NCBI GenBank assembly: GCA_016713365.1
Contig: JADJPG010000037.1
Span: forward strand, 1-64,000
DNA length: 64,000 nt
Source: Verrucomicrobiota bacterium
GTDB lineage: Bacteria > Verrucomicrobiota > Verrucomicrobiia > Limisphaerales > JADJPG01
Reading direction: 5' to 3'
In this document: one piece after another, positions 10,312-19,571 of the stretch
How the letters are laid out: every line of letters starts with the position of its first letter
How positions within the stretch are numbered: position 1 is the stretch's first letter
The notes under the pieces: generated by a model
The model's database searches: none
Told to the model about the DNA's origin: nothing
The model's input: only the letters and a program-made list of their open reading frames with translations
Position numbers and translations under genes: made by a program

Positions 10312-10469
10312 TGAAACCAACGCAGAGCAGCCCAAACGCGGCGATGCGAATTGCGACCTGGCTCATCATCATCGCCATCACCGCCTCGCTCCTCGTTTGG
10401 CTGCTCTGCAAACTTGGCTTTCCACTCACACCAATACTCGCTCGAACGCCCGTCGCGCAGATGCCATGA
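10311..10469 (+). CDS. small single-pass membrane protein in T4SS operon
   Basis: A 52-residue ORF starting at the ATG that overlaps the pilin stop (TGATG) and ending in an ATGA overlap with the next gene. It has a polar N-terminus and one membrane helix (ATWLIIIAITASLLVWLLCKL). Overlap on both sides argues for real translation. No family recognised. It may be an inner-membrane accessory of the secretion channel. Confidence 0.55.
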   Translation: MKPTQSSPNAAMRIATWLIIIAITASLLVWLLCKLGFPLTPILARTPVAQMP

Positions 10470-10807
10470 AGACCGACCTCCGACTCACCGACACCAACGC
10501 CGCTTCGGATTCCCAAGGAAAGACGTGGGGGCTTGAAGGCAATCTGTTCTGGTATCTCGTCGGAGGATTGGGGGCCGGGATCACGGTGTTCTTCCTTCTC
10601 ATCGTCGCGGTGAAGGCCAGCCTCCTCATCTCATCCGTTGGCGCGGCAGTGCCGGTGCTGCTCGCCCTCGCCTATATCTACGGGCTGCGACAGGGCAAGC
10701 CACCGGGCTACGACCGCGATGTGGTCGAACGCCTGTTCACGGGCAACGGCTTCGCGCCAGAGCCGAGCCGCTGCTCGCTTCTCAAGCATCCCCTCACCGC
10801 AAACTGA
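10466..10807 (+). CDS. VirB3/TrbD-like inner-membrane protein
   Basis: A 113-residue protein from ATG 10466, which overlaps the previous stop. A polar 27-residue head is followed by two adjacent membrane segments (FWYLVGGLGAGITVFFLLIV and ASLLISSVGAAVPVLLALAYIYGL) and a soluble tail with RDVVERLFTGNGFAPEP. Size, topology and position between the pilin and VirB4 match VirB3/TrbD, which anchors VirB4 in the inner membrane. Sequence similarity itself is weak by eye, so the name is an inference from synteny. Confidence 0.55.
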   Translation: MKTDLRLTDTNAASDSQGKTWGLEGNLFWYLVGGLGAGITVFFLLIVAVKASLLISSVGAAVPVLLALAYIYGLRQGKPPGYDRDVVERLFTGNGFAPEPSRCSLLKHPLTAN

Positions 10808-10810
10808 CCT

Positions 10811-11080
10811 ATGGCCGGCCATACCATCCTCGAAGTGTTGAATGATGCCGAAAGCGCGTTGCGCGAAAACCTTCACCGCCACGACCTCGACCCGACGGCC
10901 CGCGCCCACATGGAGCGTGCGTTGAATCATGTTCGCGAGTCCTACATCGCGACGAACGAAGTCGGCAAGGCCCGAACCGTGCATCAGCTCGTGAGTGACT
11001 GCGAAGGCGTCGAACGCCTCATGATCAAGATCAACCGAGGCCACAAGCCGGGAGGCGTCCCCATCAAACCCTCCCACTGA
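10811..11080 (+). CDS. conserved hypothetical protein upstream of virB4
   Basis: An 89-residue soluble, helical protein (ALNHVRESYIATNEVGKARTV) starting 3 bases after the VirB3-like stop and ending 3 bases before virB4. Tight spacing in the operon supports expression. There is no signal peptide, membrane segment or known motif. Function not recognised. Confidence 0.6.
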   Translation: MAGHTILEVLNDAESALRENLHRHDLDPTARAHMERALNHVRESYIATNEVGKARTVHQLVSDCEGVERLMIKINRGHKPGGVPIKPSH

Positions 11081-11083
11081 ACC

Positions 11084-13834
11084 ATGTTCGAGCGTCCACC
11101 CAACGGTTTCTTCGTCCGCGATTTGATTGTCTTCAATCATCTTCGTCGTGGCGGCTACGTGGCCAAGGGTTTCGTGCTCGAAGCGCCTGACCTCACGAAC
11201 AGTCCCATCGCTGATCTGAATGATTTCCAGGACCAGATTTGTCTCCTGCTCGCCTCGCTTCATGAGAACCAGCGGCTACAGGTGCAATACTTCTGCGATT
11301 CAGACTACAAGGCGGAACTGCTCCGATACCAGTCGGAGACGGAGAGGATGTCGAACCTGTGGACGAAGCGGACACGCAACGAACGCTTCGCCCGCTTCTG
11401 GCAGGCGATGACGGAACGGAAGCTTCGTCGTCAGCGCGTCGTTCTCTACGTCACACGCTCCCTGGAGAACACGCCCAAGCTGGTGCAAACCGGCAGAGGC
11501 CGGCGCGACTACTACGCGACGCTGCTCGACCAACTCGTCACAGAGTATGAGCACGTCCATCGGTTGCTGCTCGAAATCTTCTCGAACACCGGCACACGCA
11601 TCACGCCAATGGTCGATGCCGACCATCTCCGGCACTACGCACGCTTTCTTAATCCATCCTTTAACGACCGCTTCGACTTCGATCCGTTCGAGTCATTCGA
11701 GCCGGAACTTTCGATCCAGGAGAACTGCTGGCATTCGGAGGGTAACGGCCAGTCCGACTTCGGATTCTTCCTTGATGGCCACTATCACTCCGTCATCGTT
11801 CTGACGCGCTGGCCACGCACGACCTATCCCGGAATCATTCAGCGCCTCACGAACCTTCGCCTGCTCGATTACACCATCACGGTCAACATCGATCCGCTTC
11901 CAGTCACAAAGGAAATTTCCAAGGAGGAGAAGGCGCACGACCGCGTGGCCGGCGATTATGCGAGCGAAAAGAAGATTTCGCTGCTCACGGTGATGGAGAA
12001 AAAGCAGCGGAAGATTCACGCGCTGATGCAGGGGCAGAGCATTCCGTTCAACGCCAGCTTCATCGTCCGCGTGTGGGACAAATCCAAGGAAGGGCTGAAC
12101 GCCAAGGCCGCCGCGCTCAAGAACGCCATTCAGTCCATGAACGCCGCGCAGTATTTCGAGGCGAACCTGCCGACGACCTCCAAGAATCTGTTCTTCCAGA
12201 CGTGGCCGGGCTGGACATGGGGCCGCTACGAGCATCGCAAGCTTTACGCGGAACACCGTTATCTCGCCGACATGCTGCCGCTCACCAGCACGTTTGCCGG
12301 ACACCTGGCGACGGCGGAGGCTATTTACGATGGACCGGCGCACAACCTCATCGGCATCGAGACATTCTCCGGCTCCGAGGACAACAAGTCTCCCCAGCAC
12401 GCCGTTCTGCTCGGCATGTCCGGCGCAGGCAAATCCGTGACGATGTGCGATCTGCTTTCGCAGACGGAGGGTTACTTCGCCTACACGGTCATCATCGAGG
12501 AGGGTTTGAGCTACGGCATTTACACCGCGACGGTCGAGGAGGGCGCGCGGCCCATCATCATTCATCCTGACGGCGACCTGACGATCAATTACCTCGATAC
12601 CAAGGGGCTTCCGCTCACGCCGGATCATCTCTCCGCGGCGACGGCGCTGGTAGCGCGCATGATTGGCACCAGCGCGCAGGAGGACAAGCAGATGCTCCGG
12701 CAGGCGCAAATCGCCAAATACATCAGCCTGCTCTACGAGGATTCGTTCCAGGACTGGTGCAAGAAGCGGCACGCGGACCTGCTGAACATCGCCGGCCACG
12801 CGCTGGCGCTTCAACGGTTCCGCGCCGAGCGGATGCCGCCGGGCGCGACCACTCTCGAAACTTTTGCGGACTTCCGCGACCAGGCGGGGTCTGGACTCAT
12901 ACCGTCCCAGGCGGGATTCACCTTCAACGAATGGGGCCGGGAATATCTGGCCCGCTTCGACGAAGGGACAGTCCTGAGATTCCTGAAAGACCCCAAGACC
13001 AGCAAGGAAGTCCGCAATCTCGCTTTCGCTTACTTCGCGCCGGAGGATTTTCCGACGCACCGGATGCTCCAAGAGTTGATGATGCTCGATCCGATGGGTG
13101 CGGAGCGCGATCAAATCATGGAGATTGCCACGCTGCTGTTGCCGTGGTGCCGCGACGGCAATTACGGCTGCTTGTTCGATGGCACGAGTAATCTCTCACT
13201 CACGGGCAAGATCGCGCACTTCGAGCTGGGTTACATCCCGGAGTCGGCCAAGGAACTGAAGTCGGCGGCTGGTTTCCTCATCACGAATCACGCGCGCAAA
13301 CACATCATCACACTGCCGCGCGCTCTCAGAAAACGGAATGTGTACGAGGAAGTAGCCCGTTTCCTCGACATCCCCGGCGGCCAGGAAATTGTCCAGGAGA
13401 GTTACGCCCAGCTTCGGAAGTTCAATTGCTGGAACATCTCCATCGTTCAGCAATATGCGCGCTTCAAGCAGTCGCGCATTCGTTCCGCCGTCTTCGGAAA
13501 TTCACGCCAGTTCTACATCATGCGGCAGAACGACCGCACGGATTTGGAGGACATGTCGAAGGACATCGCGCTCCCAGAGGTCACCCAGCACGCGATTATG
13601 AACTACGCGTTGCCCGACCATCAGCCCGGCCAGAAATACGCGCCCTTCACCTATTTCCACACTGACTCGGTGCGGAACATCTGCGGCACGGCCCACAACA
13701 TCGCATCGCCGGAGATGCTCTATTGCTCCAGTTCGAGCGGCGAACATTTCGACAAACGCGCCCGCGAACTCCGCGCCAGTCAGAATATCGTCGAGGGCAT
13801 CATCGCTCACGCGCATCGCGACGGTGTGACTTAA
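11084..13834 (+). CDS. virB4: VirB4/TrbE-type conjugation ATPase
   Basis: A 916-residue protein with the length and layout of VirB4 ATPases. The N-terminal half resembles the CagE/TrbE/VirB domain. The C-terminal RecA-like half carries Walker A GMSGAGKS (about residues 444-451). A VirB4-style Walker B region around RNVYEEVARFLDI (about residues 750-760) has the catalytic acidic pair, followed by SIVQQYARF. It powers pilus biogenesis and substrate transfer at the inner membrane. It is the best marker that this region is a conjugative element. It follows the VirB2/VirB3-like genes and precedes VirB5/6/8/9/10-like genes on the same strand. Confidence 0.92.
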   Translation: MFERPPNGFFVRDLIVFNHLRRGGYVAKGFVLEAPDLTNSPIADLNDFQDQICLLLASLHENQRLQVQYFCDSDYKAELLRYQSETERMSNLWTKRTRNERFARFWQAMTERKLRRQRVVLYVTRSLENTPKLVQTGRGRRDYYATLLDQLVTEYEHVHRLLLEIFSNTGTRITPMVDADHLRHYARFLNPSFNDRFDFDPFESFEPELSIQENCWHSEGNGQSDFGFFLDGHYHSVIVLTRWPRTTYPGIIQRLTNLRLLDYTITVNIDPLPVTKEISKEEKAHDRVAGDYASEKKISLLTVMEKKQRKIHALMQGQSIPFNASFIVRVWDKSKEGLNAKAAALKNAIQSMNAAQYFEANLPTTSKNLFFQTWPGWTWGRYEHRKLYAEHRYLADMLPLTSTFAGHLATAEAIYDGPAHNLIGIETFSGSEDNKSPQHAVLLGMSGAGKSVTMCDLLSQTEGYFAYTVIIEEGLSYGIYTATVEEGARPIIIHPDGDLTINYLDTKGLPLTPDHLSAATALVARMIGTSAQEDKQMLRQAQIAKYISLLYEDSFQDWCKKRHADLLNIAGHALALQRFRAERMPPGATTLETFADFRDQAGSGLIPSQAGFTFNEWGREYLARFDEGTVLRFLKDPKTSKEVRNLAFAYFAPEDFPTHRMLQELMMLDPMGAERDQIMEIATLLLPWCRDGNYGCLFDGTSNLSLTGKIAHFELGYIPESAKELKSAAGFLITNHARKHIITLPRALRKRNVYEEVARFLDIPGGQEIVQESYAQLRKFNCWNISIVQQYARFKQSRIRSAVFGNSRQFYIMRQNDRTDLEDMSKDIALPEVTQHAIMNYALPDHQPGQKYAPFTYFHTDSVRNICGTAHNIASPEMLYCSSSSGEHFDKRARELRASQNIVEGIIAHAHRDGVT

Positions 13835-13857
13835 CAAACCAAGAACAACTCACCCGT

Positions 13858-14265
13858 ATGAATCTTCACAGCCTCATCCTTCCCATAGCTTCCATAGCCC
13901 TCCTCACCGGCTGCGCCGCCACCCGAACCATCAGCGATGTTAGTCTCGGTGCTGGCGGCGCAGCTCTCGCCCACGAGCTTTCGGACGGAGACCCGCTTGC
14001 CACCGCAGGGGGCGCTGCCGGCGGCGTGCTGTTGAGTGAAGGACTTCACTACGCCGCCAAGAGGCAGTCCGAGAAGGCTTACGCGACGGGCTACGAGAAG
14101 GGCCGCAGTGACGCGGTCAAGCAGCAGTATTGGCTCTACGTGGACATGCAGAAGCCGCGCAACCGCGTGGACAATGTGCGGCTCTACGAGGTCCAGCTTC
14201 CCGAACAACGCATCGACGGCGTGATTTTCAAACCCTCAACCAAATACCTCCGCATCGAAGAATAG
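13858..14265 (+). CDS. lipoprotein with glycine-zipper-like region, T4SS operon
   Basis: A 135-residue protein from ATG 13858 with a lipoprotein signal (IALLTGCAA, acylated Cys about residue 19). A Gly/Ala-rich helix (GAGGAALAHEL, ATAGGAAGGVLLSEG) like outer-membrane glycine zippers comes next, then a polar C-terminus. It lies between virB4 and the VirB5/TrbJ-like gene. It could be the small lipoprotein of the outer-membrane core, or an entry-exclusion protein as found near trbJ in other systems. No exact family was recognised. Confidence 0.65.
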   Translation: MNLHSLILPIASIALLTGCAATRTISDVSLGAGGAALAHELSDGDPLATAGGAAGGVLLSEGLHYAAKRQSEKAYATGYEKGRSDAVKQQYWLYVDMQKPRNRVDNVRLYEVQLPEQRIDGVIFKPSTKYLRIEE

Positions 14266-14299
14266 GCAGGCGACGCCTGCACGAAAGGAAACACACACC

Positions 14300-15097
14300 A
14301 TGAAAAAACTCATCACACTCACATTGATCACTGTGGCCGTCACGAGTTCGGCTCACGCGCAGTGGATTGTCTATGACCCGGCCAGCAACATTCAGGGGAT
14401 TCTCAACACGGCGCAGGAGATCGCCAAGTTCGTGGAGGTCATCAACAATCAGGTGCAGCAGATTCAGACGCTCACCGATCAACTCAACGAGTTCAAGCAC
14501 TACGAGGATCTGTTCGGCGACCCAAAGAGGATTGTCGTCTCCACCATCACGCCGCTCGTGACTGATTTGCGGCGCACCGAACTCGGTGAATCGCTGGGCG
14601 AGCTCATCCAAGCGGCGGACGGCGTGGCCGCGCTGACTTACAACGCTCAGGGACTCTACAACACGATCGGCGAATCGTTCGTGACACCCAAGGGCAAAAC
14701 TGTCGCACGGGACGCGGATGCCTTCCGGCCATTCGCCGCCATCAACGCCACGACCGCGAACTACCAAACGGTCTCCACCAACACCGCCGCGCGTCGCGCG
14801 AAGTTGAAGGGTGAGATTGCCGCTACGCTGGAGCAACTGCGCACGGCTTCGAGCGACGCCGAGGTTCAGAAACTCAGCGCCACATTGACCGGACTCTCTG
14901 CCGCGCTTGCCAGCACGGAGCACGAGACAGGCGAGGCGCTGGCCAATTCGCTCGTGCAGGACATCGAGAATCGCAACGACGAGCGCAAGCAGGCACAGGC
15001 AATCAAGGAGCAGCAGTCCGCCGCGTTCAGTGAAGCGCTGGGCAACTACGGCAAGACGTTCCGCCTGCTCGATGCGCCCACCACGTTTCCGAAGTAA
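14300..15097 (+). CDS. VirB5/TrbJ-like periplasmic protein
   Basis: A 265-residue secreted protein with a clear signal peptide (KKLITLTLITVAVTSSAHAQ). The mature part begins WIVYDPASN and has long coiled-coil helices (EVINNQVQQIQTLTDQLNEF and a Glu/Lys/Gln-rich C-terminus). The start WIVYDPxN followed by a QxxQIQ..L..QL region is typical of TrbJ/VirB5 minor pilus components. It follows the lipoprotein gene and precedes the polytopic VirB6-like gene, as in trb operons. A ribosome site GAAAGGA lies about 10 bases before the ATG. Confidence 0.8.
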   Translation: MKKLITLTLITVAVTSSAHAQWIVYDPASNIQGILNTAQEIAKFVEVINNQVQQIQTLTDQLNEFKHYEDLFGDPKRIVVSTITPLVTDLRRTELGESLGELIQAADGVAALTYNAQGLYNTIGESFVTPKGKTVARDADAFRPFAAINATTANYQTVSTNTAARRAKLKGEIAATLEQLRTASSDAEVQKLSATLTGLSAALASTEHETGEALANSLVQDIENRNDERKQAQAIKEQQSAAFSEALGNYGKTFRLLDAPTTFPK

Positions 15098-15124
15098 TCA
15101 CGCCATCTCAACACGCCGCGACGC

Positions 15125-16192
15125 ATGGCCTCCTTCAACGCACTGTTTCCGACTTTCCTGCAACGCTGCGCGGATTTGCGCGTCGTGCTGCTGGTCGTGG
15201 CCTACATGCTCGTCATCGTCGGCATCATCATGCTGGCGATGAGGAGGCCGTCGCCGCGCGCGTGGATGCGGCACTTCATCCGCATCACGGTGGTAATGTC
15301 GCTGCTGGTTTTTCTGCCACAATGGGGCGATCAAGTTCAAGGTATCGTGGCGACCACCGTCACGGACACGCTCAAGGCCAATCCTGATCAGATTTATACG
15401 GCCTACCAGGAAACGCTGAAAATCAAACACTCGGAGACCGAGACGACGGGACTTTGGGACATCATCGCCAACGGCACGTCCGGCGTGGTCAACGCCATCA
15501 TCAGCGGAGTTCTGTGGTTGGTCGCGTTCGCGGCCTCGTTGCTCATCTTCTGGTCCTACGTCTTTCAGAAAATCATCCTGAACATCGGCTACGCGCTCTC
15601 GCCGATTCTCATCGGCTTCATCGCGGTGCCCGCCTTGAGCGGCGTAGGGAATCGCTACCTGCTCAATCTCATCGGCGTTCTGCTTTGGCCGCTGGGTTGG
15701 GGTGCCGCCGCGCTCATCTCGCAGGGCATCCTCGACTTCATGACGGACCAATCGTTTCTCGCGATTGATCCGACCTCGACGCTCTACTCACTGCAAAATC
15801 TGATCGGCCTCGCCGTCCTGAGTTTCTGGACGCTGTTCAGCACCTGCGCCGCGCCCATCATTATCACAAACGTTCTGACGCACGGAGCCGATGCGGGAAG
15901 CCTGCTTCTCGGCGGAGGGATTGGAACATTCATCCAGACCGCTGCAACTACTGCGGGTGCCGCAGCGGTGGCGGCGCCCGTTGGTCGTCCCTTGGTCACA
16001 GCAGCCGCGGCCGGCATGGCTGGAGTCCTCAGCACCGCCTCGCTCGCCAGCGGCATGGGTAGCGCCGGAGCCATCATTATCGCCGGTAGCGGTCTGCCGC
16101 CTCGTTCCGCGCGCGGGCGTCCCGGTGATGACATTACCGGCGACAAGGCCGTCCGCGACCTCATCGCCACTTCTCGAAACCAAGTTCGCTAA
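15125..16192 (+). CDS. VirB6/TrbL-like polytopic channel protein
   Basis: A 355-residue inner-membrane protein with about six or seven predicted helices (for example LLVVAYMLVIVGIIMLAM, VVMSLLVFLPQW, AIISGVLWLVAFAASLLIFW, ILNIGYALSPILIGFIAVPAL, LIGVLLWPLGWGAAALI). An Ala/Gly-rich C-terminal part and a cytosolic Arg-rich tail follow. Topology, size and position between VirB5-like and VirB8-like genes match VirB6/TrbL, the membrane scaffold of the translocation channel. Similarity in this family is low, so the call rests on topology and synteny. Confidence 0.75.
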   Translation: MASFNALFPTFLQRCADLRVVLLVVAYMLVIVGIIMLAMRRPSPRAWMRHFIRITVVMSLLVFLPQWGDQVQGIVATTVTDTLKANPDQIYTAYQETLKIKHSETETTGLWDIIANGTSGVVNAIISGVLWLVAFAASLLIFWSYVFQKIILNIGYALSPILIGFIAVPALSGVGNRYLLNLIGVLLWPLGWGAAALISQGILDFMTDQSFLAIDPTSTLYSLQNLIGLAVLSFWTLFSTCAAPIIITNVLTHGADAGSLLLGGGIGTFIQTAATTAGAAAVAAPVGRPLVTAAAAGMAGVLSTASLASGMGSAGAIIIAGSGLPPRSARGRPGDDITGDKAVRDLIATSRNQVR

Positions 16193-16195
16193 ATC

Positions 16196-16867
16196 ATGAC
16201 TGCCGCACCAGAGCAACCCCGTTCCACGCCCACGCCGAAGGGCGTCATGCCGCCGCCGGCTCCGCGAAAGTCCTTCGACCCGACGCGGCTTTTTGCGCAA
16301 CGCGACCGCCTGCCATGGATTTGGTTTGGCCTCGCCGTCGCTGTTATTCTGCTCGCTGCGGTGGATCGCTATCATCTGGTCAACACGTTCAAGCAACGCG
16401 AGCGCGTCGTCATCATCGACCCGGCGGGCACGTATTACCTCAGTCCGTTGCTGGCGTTCGATGAAGCGAAGGAACTGCACGCTCAACAAGCGACCCTCGC
16501 GACACTGGCTCTCCTGGAGCGCAACCCGAAGGACTTCGACCACGCCGACCTGTTGAAGCATGTTTTCCTCAAAGCCGCGCTTGGCAAGGCGCAGGACCAT
16601 CGCGCGCGGGAGGGTGCCGAGTTCCGTGCGAAGCAACTGCACCAAAAGCCGGAGATTGCCAAGCTCGACATCCTGGCCACGCGGGAAAACGAAGTGCTCG
16701 TCAACGTGACGGGCCAGATTATCCGCACCGGCATCTTTCAGGACAAAGCTTTCACCGAGGCGTTGCCCTTTGTGCTCAAGCTGAAACTACTCCGCAACCC
16801 AAACATGGCCGCCAACGGCCGTTTCCCCACCGCCGTCGCCGACTTCAAATATGAAATCCCTCAATAG
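16196..16867 (+). CDS. VirB8/TrbF-like bitopic protein
   Basis: A 223-residue protein with a Pro-rich cytosolic head, one membrane segment (IWFGLAVAVILLAAVDRYHLV, about residues 42-62) and a periplasmic domain of about 150 residues. This is the plan of VirB8/TrbF, which nucleates the inner-membrane complex. Position 3 bases after the VirB6-like stop and a 17-base overlap with the VirB9-like gene place it in the operon. The periplasmic part includes DILATRENEVLVNVTGQIIRTG, in keeping with a mixed beta domain. Confidence 0.7.
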   Translation: MTAAPEQPRSTPTPKGVMPPPAPRKSFDPTRLFAQRDRLPWIWFGLAVAVILLAAVDRYHLVNTFKQRERVVIIDPAGTYYLSPLLAFDEAKELHAQQATLATLALLERNPKDFDHADLLKHVFLKAALGKAQDHRAREGAEFRAKQLHQKPEIAKLDILATRENEVLVNVTGQIIRTGIFQDKAFTEALPFVLKLKLLRNPNMAANGRFPTAVADFKYEIPQ

Positions 16868-17735
16868 ATTTTGGTTTTACCTGCTGTCGCTCTCGCCTGC
16901 GCTGGCGGCGGACACTGCCGCCATCCAATCGGCGCTGCTTGACGAGCGAGTGGTCTATTCAGTTTCCGTGGCAACGAACCGCGTCACGACGATCAGCTTT
17001 CCTAGCCCGATTGCCGGGATTGATGCCGCCGGGGTTACGACCGATCCGAAGGTGCCGGGGCAGTTTCAACTGGCACACACAAGAGGCTCTTCGTTCTTCT
17101 CGGTTCGCGCGCTGGGTCGTAACGCGACTGCGAACGTGAATGTGCGCTGGGGCAAACACACCTACGTCTTGGAACTCGCCGAAAGTTCCTTGCCGGTGCT
17201 GTCGTTCATCCTCGAAACGAAACCGTCCGGCCCCGGCGTTCAGCCCGCGCCCATCATCAGTCCGACTCGACTGCTGGCGTTACTCGACAAGGCGAAGACG
17301 TTTCCGCTGCTCAAGCAACAGCATCCCGAAGCGGTCGCACAGGTGGAGTTCGTGACGTTCACCGACCAGCCATGCGTTACAGATTTCAATGACTTCGAGA
17401 TCCGGGTCGAGGAGACGTTTCGATTCAATCCCGAAGACACGCTTGTCTTTCATCTGCGGTTGAGGAACAAGACCGATGTCGCCATTCACTATCGCGCCGA
17501 CAGTTTCTCTTTACGCGTTGGCAATCGTCTGTATCAACAATCCATCAGCGACGCTGCCGGATTGATTCCGCCGAAAGAGGAAGTCACCGCCTACTTCGCC
17601 GTCACTGGCACGCCGGACGGCGCACGCAATGAACTATCGCTGAAGAATGCGTTCAGCGTCCTGGTTGAACGGCTTCCCATTCCTCCGCCTGCGACAAGTC
17701 AAAGCACGACCAATCAACCCGCCACCACACCATGA
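16851..17735 (+). CDS. VirB9/TrbG-like outer-membrane core protein
   Basis: A 294-residue exported protein with an N-terminal signal (FWFYLLSLSPALAAD). A beta-rich region around TISFPSPIAGIDAAG and FSVRALGRNATANVNVRWGK follows, then a second beta region with TLVFHLRLRNKTDVAIHYR. The pattern of an early FPSPI strand and a later structured domain is that of VirB9/TrbG/TraK proteins of the outer-membrane core complex. It overlaps the VirB8-like gene at its start and the VirB10-like gene at its end. The C-terminal 25 residues are Pro/Thr-rich. Confidence 0.68.
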   Translation: MKSLNRFWFYLLSLSPALAADTAAIQSALLDERVVYSVSVATNRVTTISFPSPIAGIDAAGVTTDPKVPGQFQLAHTRGSSFFSVRALGRNATANVNVRWGKHTYVLELAESSLPVLSFILETKPSGPGVQPAPIISPTRLLALLDKAKTFPLLKQQHPEAVAQVEFVTFTDQPCVTDFNDFEIRVEETFRFNPEDTLVFHLRLRNKTDVAIHYRADSFSLRVGNRLYQQSISDAAGLIPPKEEVTAYFAVTGTPDGARNELSLKNAFSVLVERLPIPPPATSQSTTNQPATTP

Positions 17736-18838
17736 ACCCGCGCTCGCTGCTCAATTTCCTCCAAACCCGCAGCGGCAAGCTGCTGGCGTTCGGACTGATT
17801 TTCGCCGCTGCGATGCTGCTGTTCAGTCACACGCGCAACAAATCCACCAGCGAAGACGGGCCGCCCGTAAAGCCGCTCTCGCTCGACAAGGGGACGAATC
17901 ACCCTCAACTCGTACAGACCGTGCAGCGTGCGATGGAGGTGTTTCGCCCGCCGCCGCCGAAGCCGGAACCAAAGCTCTTGCCCATTGTCACGAACAGCGT
18001 TCCGGCTGTTGTTCCACCAAAGCCCGCGCCGGAACCGCCGTCGATTCCAGCCCCCATCAGCCTATTCGCTGACAGCACACGCCCGGAAGTGGAGACAAAG
18101 AAGTTGAGTTCGGACTATGCACCGTTCGGCCGGTTAATTCCCTGCGAGACGGTCATTACAGTGGACTCCGCTTCCATTCGGACCCCCATCATCGGCCTGG
18201 TCACGGAGGATATTTACCACGCCGGTCGGCTCATCATTCCTGCCGGCACCGAAGTTCACGGCACGGCTCAGGCGGATCGAATGCGCGAACGGCTCGGCAG
18301 TGGCACGGCCTGGACGTTCGTCTGGCAGACGGGCGAAGAACTGCCGTTGCGCGGCCTGGCACTCGACCGGGAGTTCGCATCGAGCACCAACGAAGTCGGC
18401 TGGGGCATCACCGATGGCAGCGCCGGTCTGCGCGGCAGACTCATCAAGTCGGATAATCTCGCGGAGGTAAAGCTGTTCGCCGCGACCTTTCTCAGCGGTG
18501 CGGCCAACGCGCTCACCGAGAAGGAGCAGACCATCTTTGGCTCCATCGACAGTCGTTCGCTGAACAACGCGCCGTTCAAAGGCGCGGACAAGGTTCTCAG
18601 CATTTACGCGCAGCGGATTTTGGACAGCATTCAGCGCGATGGCTTTTACGTCCGCGTGCCATCGGGCAAACAGTTTTACCTCTACATCCTCCAGACCATT
18701 GATCGCGCCGAGGCCCGCATCGGCGGCGCGGGGACGCCTTTCGCACTGACCAACGACGCAGCGGACGCGGAATTTCCGCGTCCCGACCGGCTCACAGCCA
18801 GAGCACCGCACGAAGCTCAATCGCAAATCACGCCATGA
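17732..18838 (+). CDS. VirB10/TrbI/TraB-like protein
   Basis: A 368-residue protein with a short cytosolic head, one membrane helix (LLAFGLIFAAAMLLFSH), a Pro-rich periplasmic linker (FRPPPPKPEPKLLP), and a C-terminal beta-barrel-like domain with IIPAGTEVHGTAQADRMRERLG. This matches the VirB10/TrbI/TraB arrangement that spans both membranes. It overlaps the gene before by 4 bases (ATGA) and the lipoprotein gene after it by 4 bases. Confidence 0.78.
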   Translation: MNPRSLLNFLQTRSGKLLAFGLIFAAAMLLFSHTRNKSTSEDGPPVKPLSLDKGTNHPQLVQTVQRAMEVFRPPPPKPEPKLLPIVTNSVPAVVPPKPAPEPPSIPAPISLFADSTRPEVETKKLSSDYAPFGRLIPCETVITVDSASIRTPIIGLVTEDIYHAGRLIIPAGTEVHGTAQADRMRERLGSGTAWTFVWQTGEELPLRGLALDREFASSTNEVGWGITDGSAGLRGRLIKSDNLAEVKLFAATFLSGAANALTEKEQTIFGSIDSRSLNNAPFKGADKVLSIYAQRILDSIQRDGFYVRVPSGKQFYLYILQTIDRAEARIGGAGTPFALTNDAADAEFPRPDRLTARAPHEAQSQITP

Positions 18839-19401
18839 AATTCCGCCTCCTGATTCCATTCATCATCCTCACCGGCTGCACTGCTCCCAAAGCCGGGAGA
18901 GTCACCGTGACGCCGCGATCAACCACGGTCGCGACAGAGGAATTGTCCACGACCGTGCGCTATCCAGAAATCATCAAGAGCTACCACATCGGTCGCTACG
19001 TTGATTCGCAGAACCGGCTCTTGATGCACGAAGGGCATCAGTTCTACCGAGTGGAGTCCTTTGGCACTTGGAACCTGCATCCGCCGCCGGTGAGCGTCGT
19101 TCAGCCCGTCAGCGTTGCGTCCCTGACCAACAGCGCATTTGCCACGCCCGCATTGAACGATGGAGCGATTGCCGAACTGAATCGGCAACGCGAAATCACC
19201 CAAGCCGTCACGCGACAGGCGGAATCATTGAATCGATCGTTAAGGCAGTTCAGCGAATTGCTCGCCAGCACCCGCGCTATGGCTCAACAAAATCAGCGCC
19301 TGCGCGAGCAAATCACGAACACGGAAAAACGCCTTTCCGCCCTCGAAACGGAATTGCGGCAGCGGCCCCATCCCGTGACCGCTACGGCACTGGAGCCGTG
19401 A
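18835..19401 (+). CDS. lipoprotein with C-terminal coiled coil, T4SS operon (VirB7-like role possible)
   Basis: A 188-residue protein with a lipoprotein signal (FIILTGCTAP, Cys about residue 15), a central region with SYHIGRYVDSQNRLLMHEGH, and a long C-terminal coiled coil (RQAESLNRSLRQFSEL, QRLREQITNTEKRLSALET). It starts inside the VirB10-like stop. TraV/VirB7-type lipoproteins sit with VirB9 and VirB10 in the outer-membrane core. This one is longer than VirB7, so the role is inferred from place and lipid anchor only. Confidence 0.62.
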   Translation: MKFRLLIPFIILTGCTAPKAGRVTVTPRSTTVATEELSTTVRYPEIIKSYHIGRYVDSQNRLLMHEGHQFYRVESFGTWNLHPPPVSVVQPVSVASLTNSAFATPALNDGAIAELNRQREITQAVTRQAESLNRSLRQFSELLASTRAMAQQNQRLREQITNTEKRLSALETELRQRPHPVTATALEP

Positions 19402-19571
19402 GAAGCGATTCCATCGCGCCCATGAGCATCAATCAGAACACTTTGCTGGTAACTCTCGAAGCGGATTTGGCTGAACTGAGTTCAGCGCCGCTTCGGCCAG
19501 CATGGCGGTGAATCAGCGCAAACAAATCGCGCCGACGCCGCTCCTCGAACAAACAAAACATAAACCTCATC

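Noticed and set aside
19422..19511. A 29-codon frame MSINQNTLLVTLEADLAELS between the lipoprotein and the 19572 gene
   Set aside because: Too short, no clear ribosome site and no similarity to anything recognised; kept out of the feature list although it lies in the operon.
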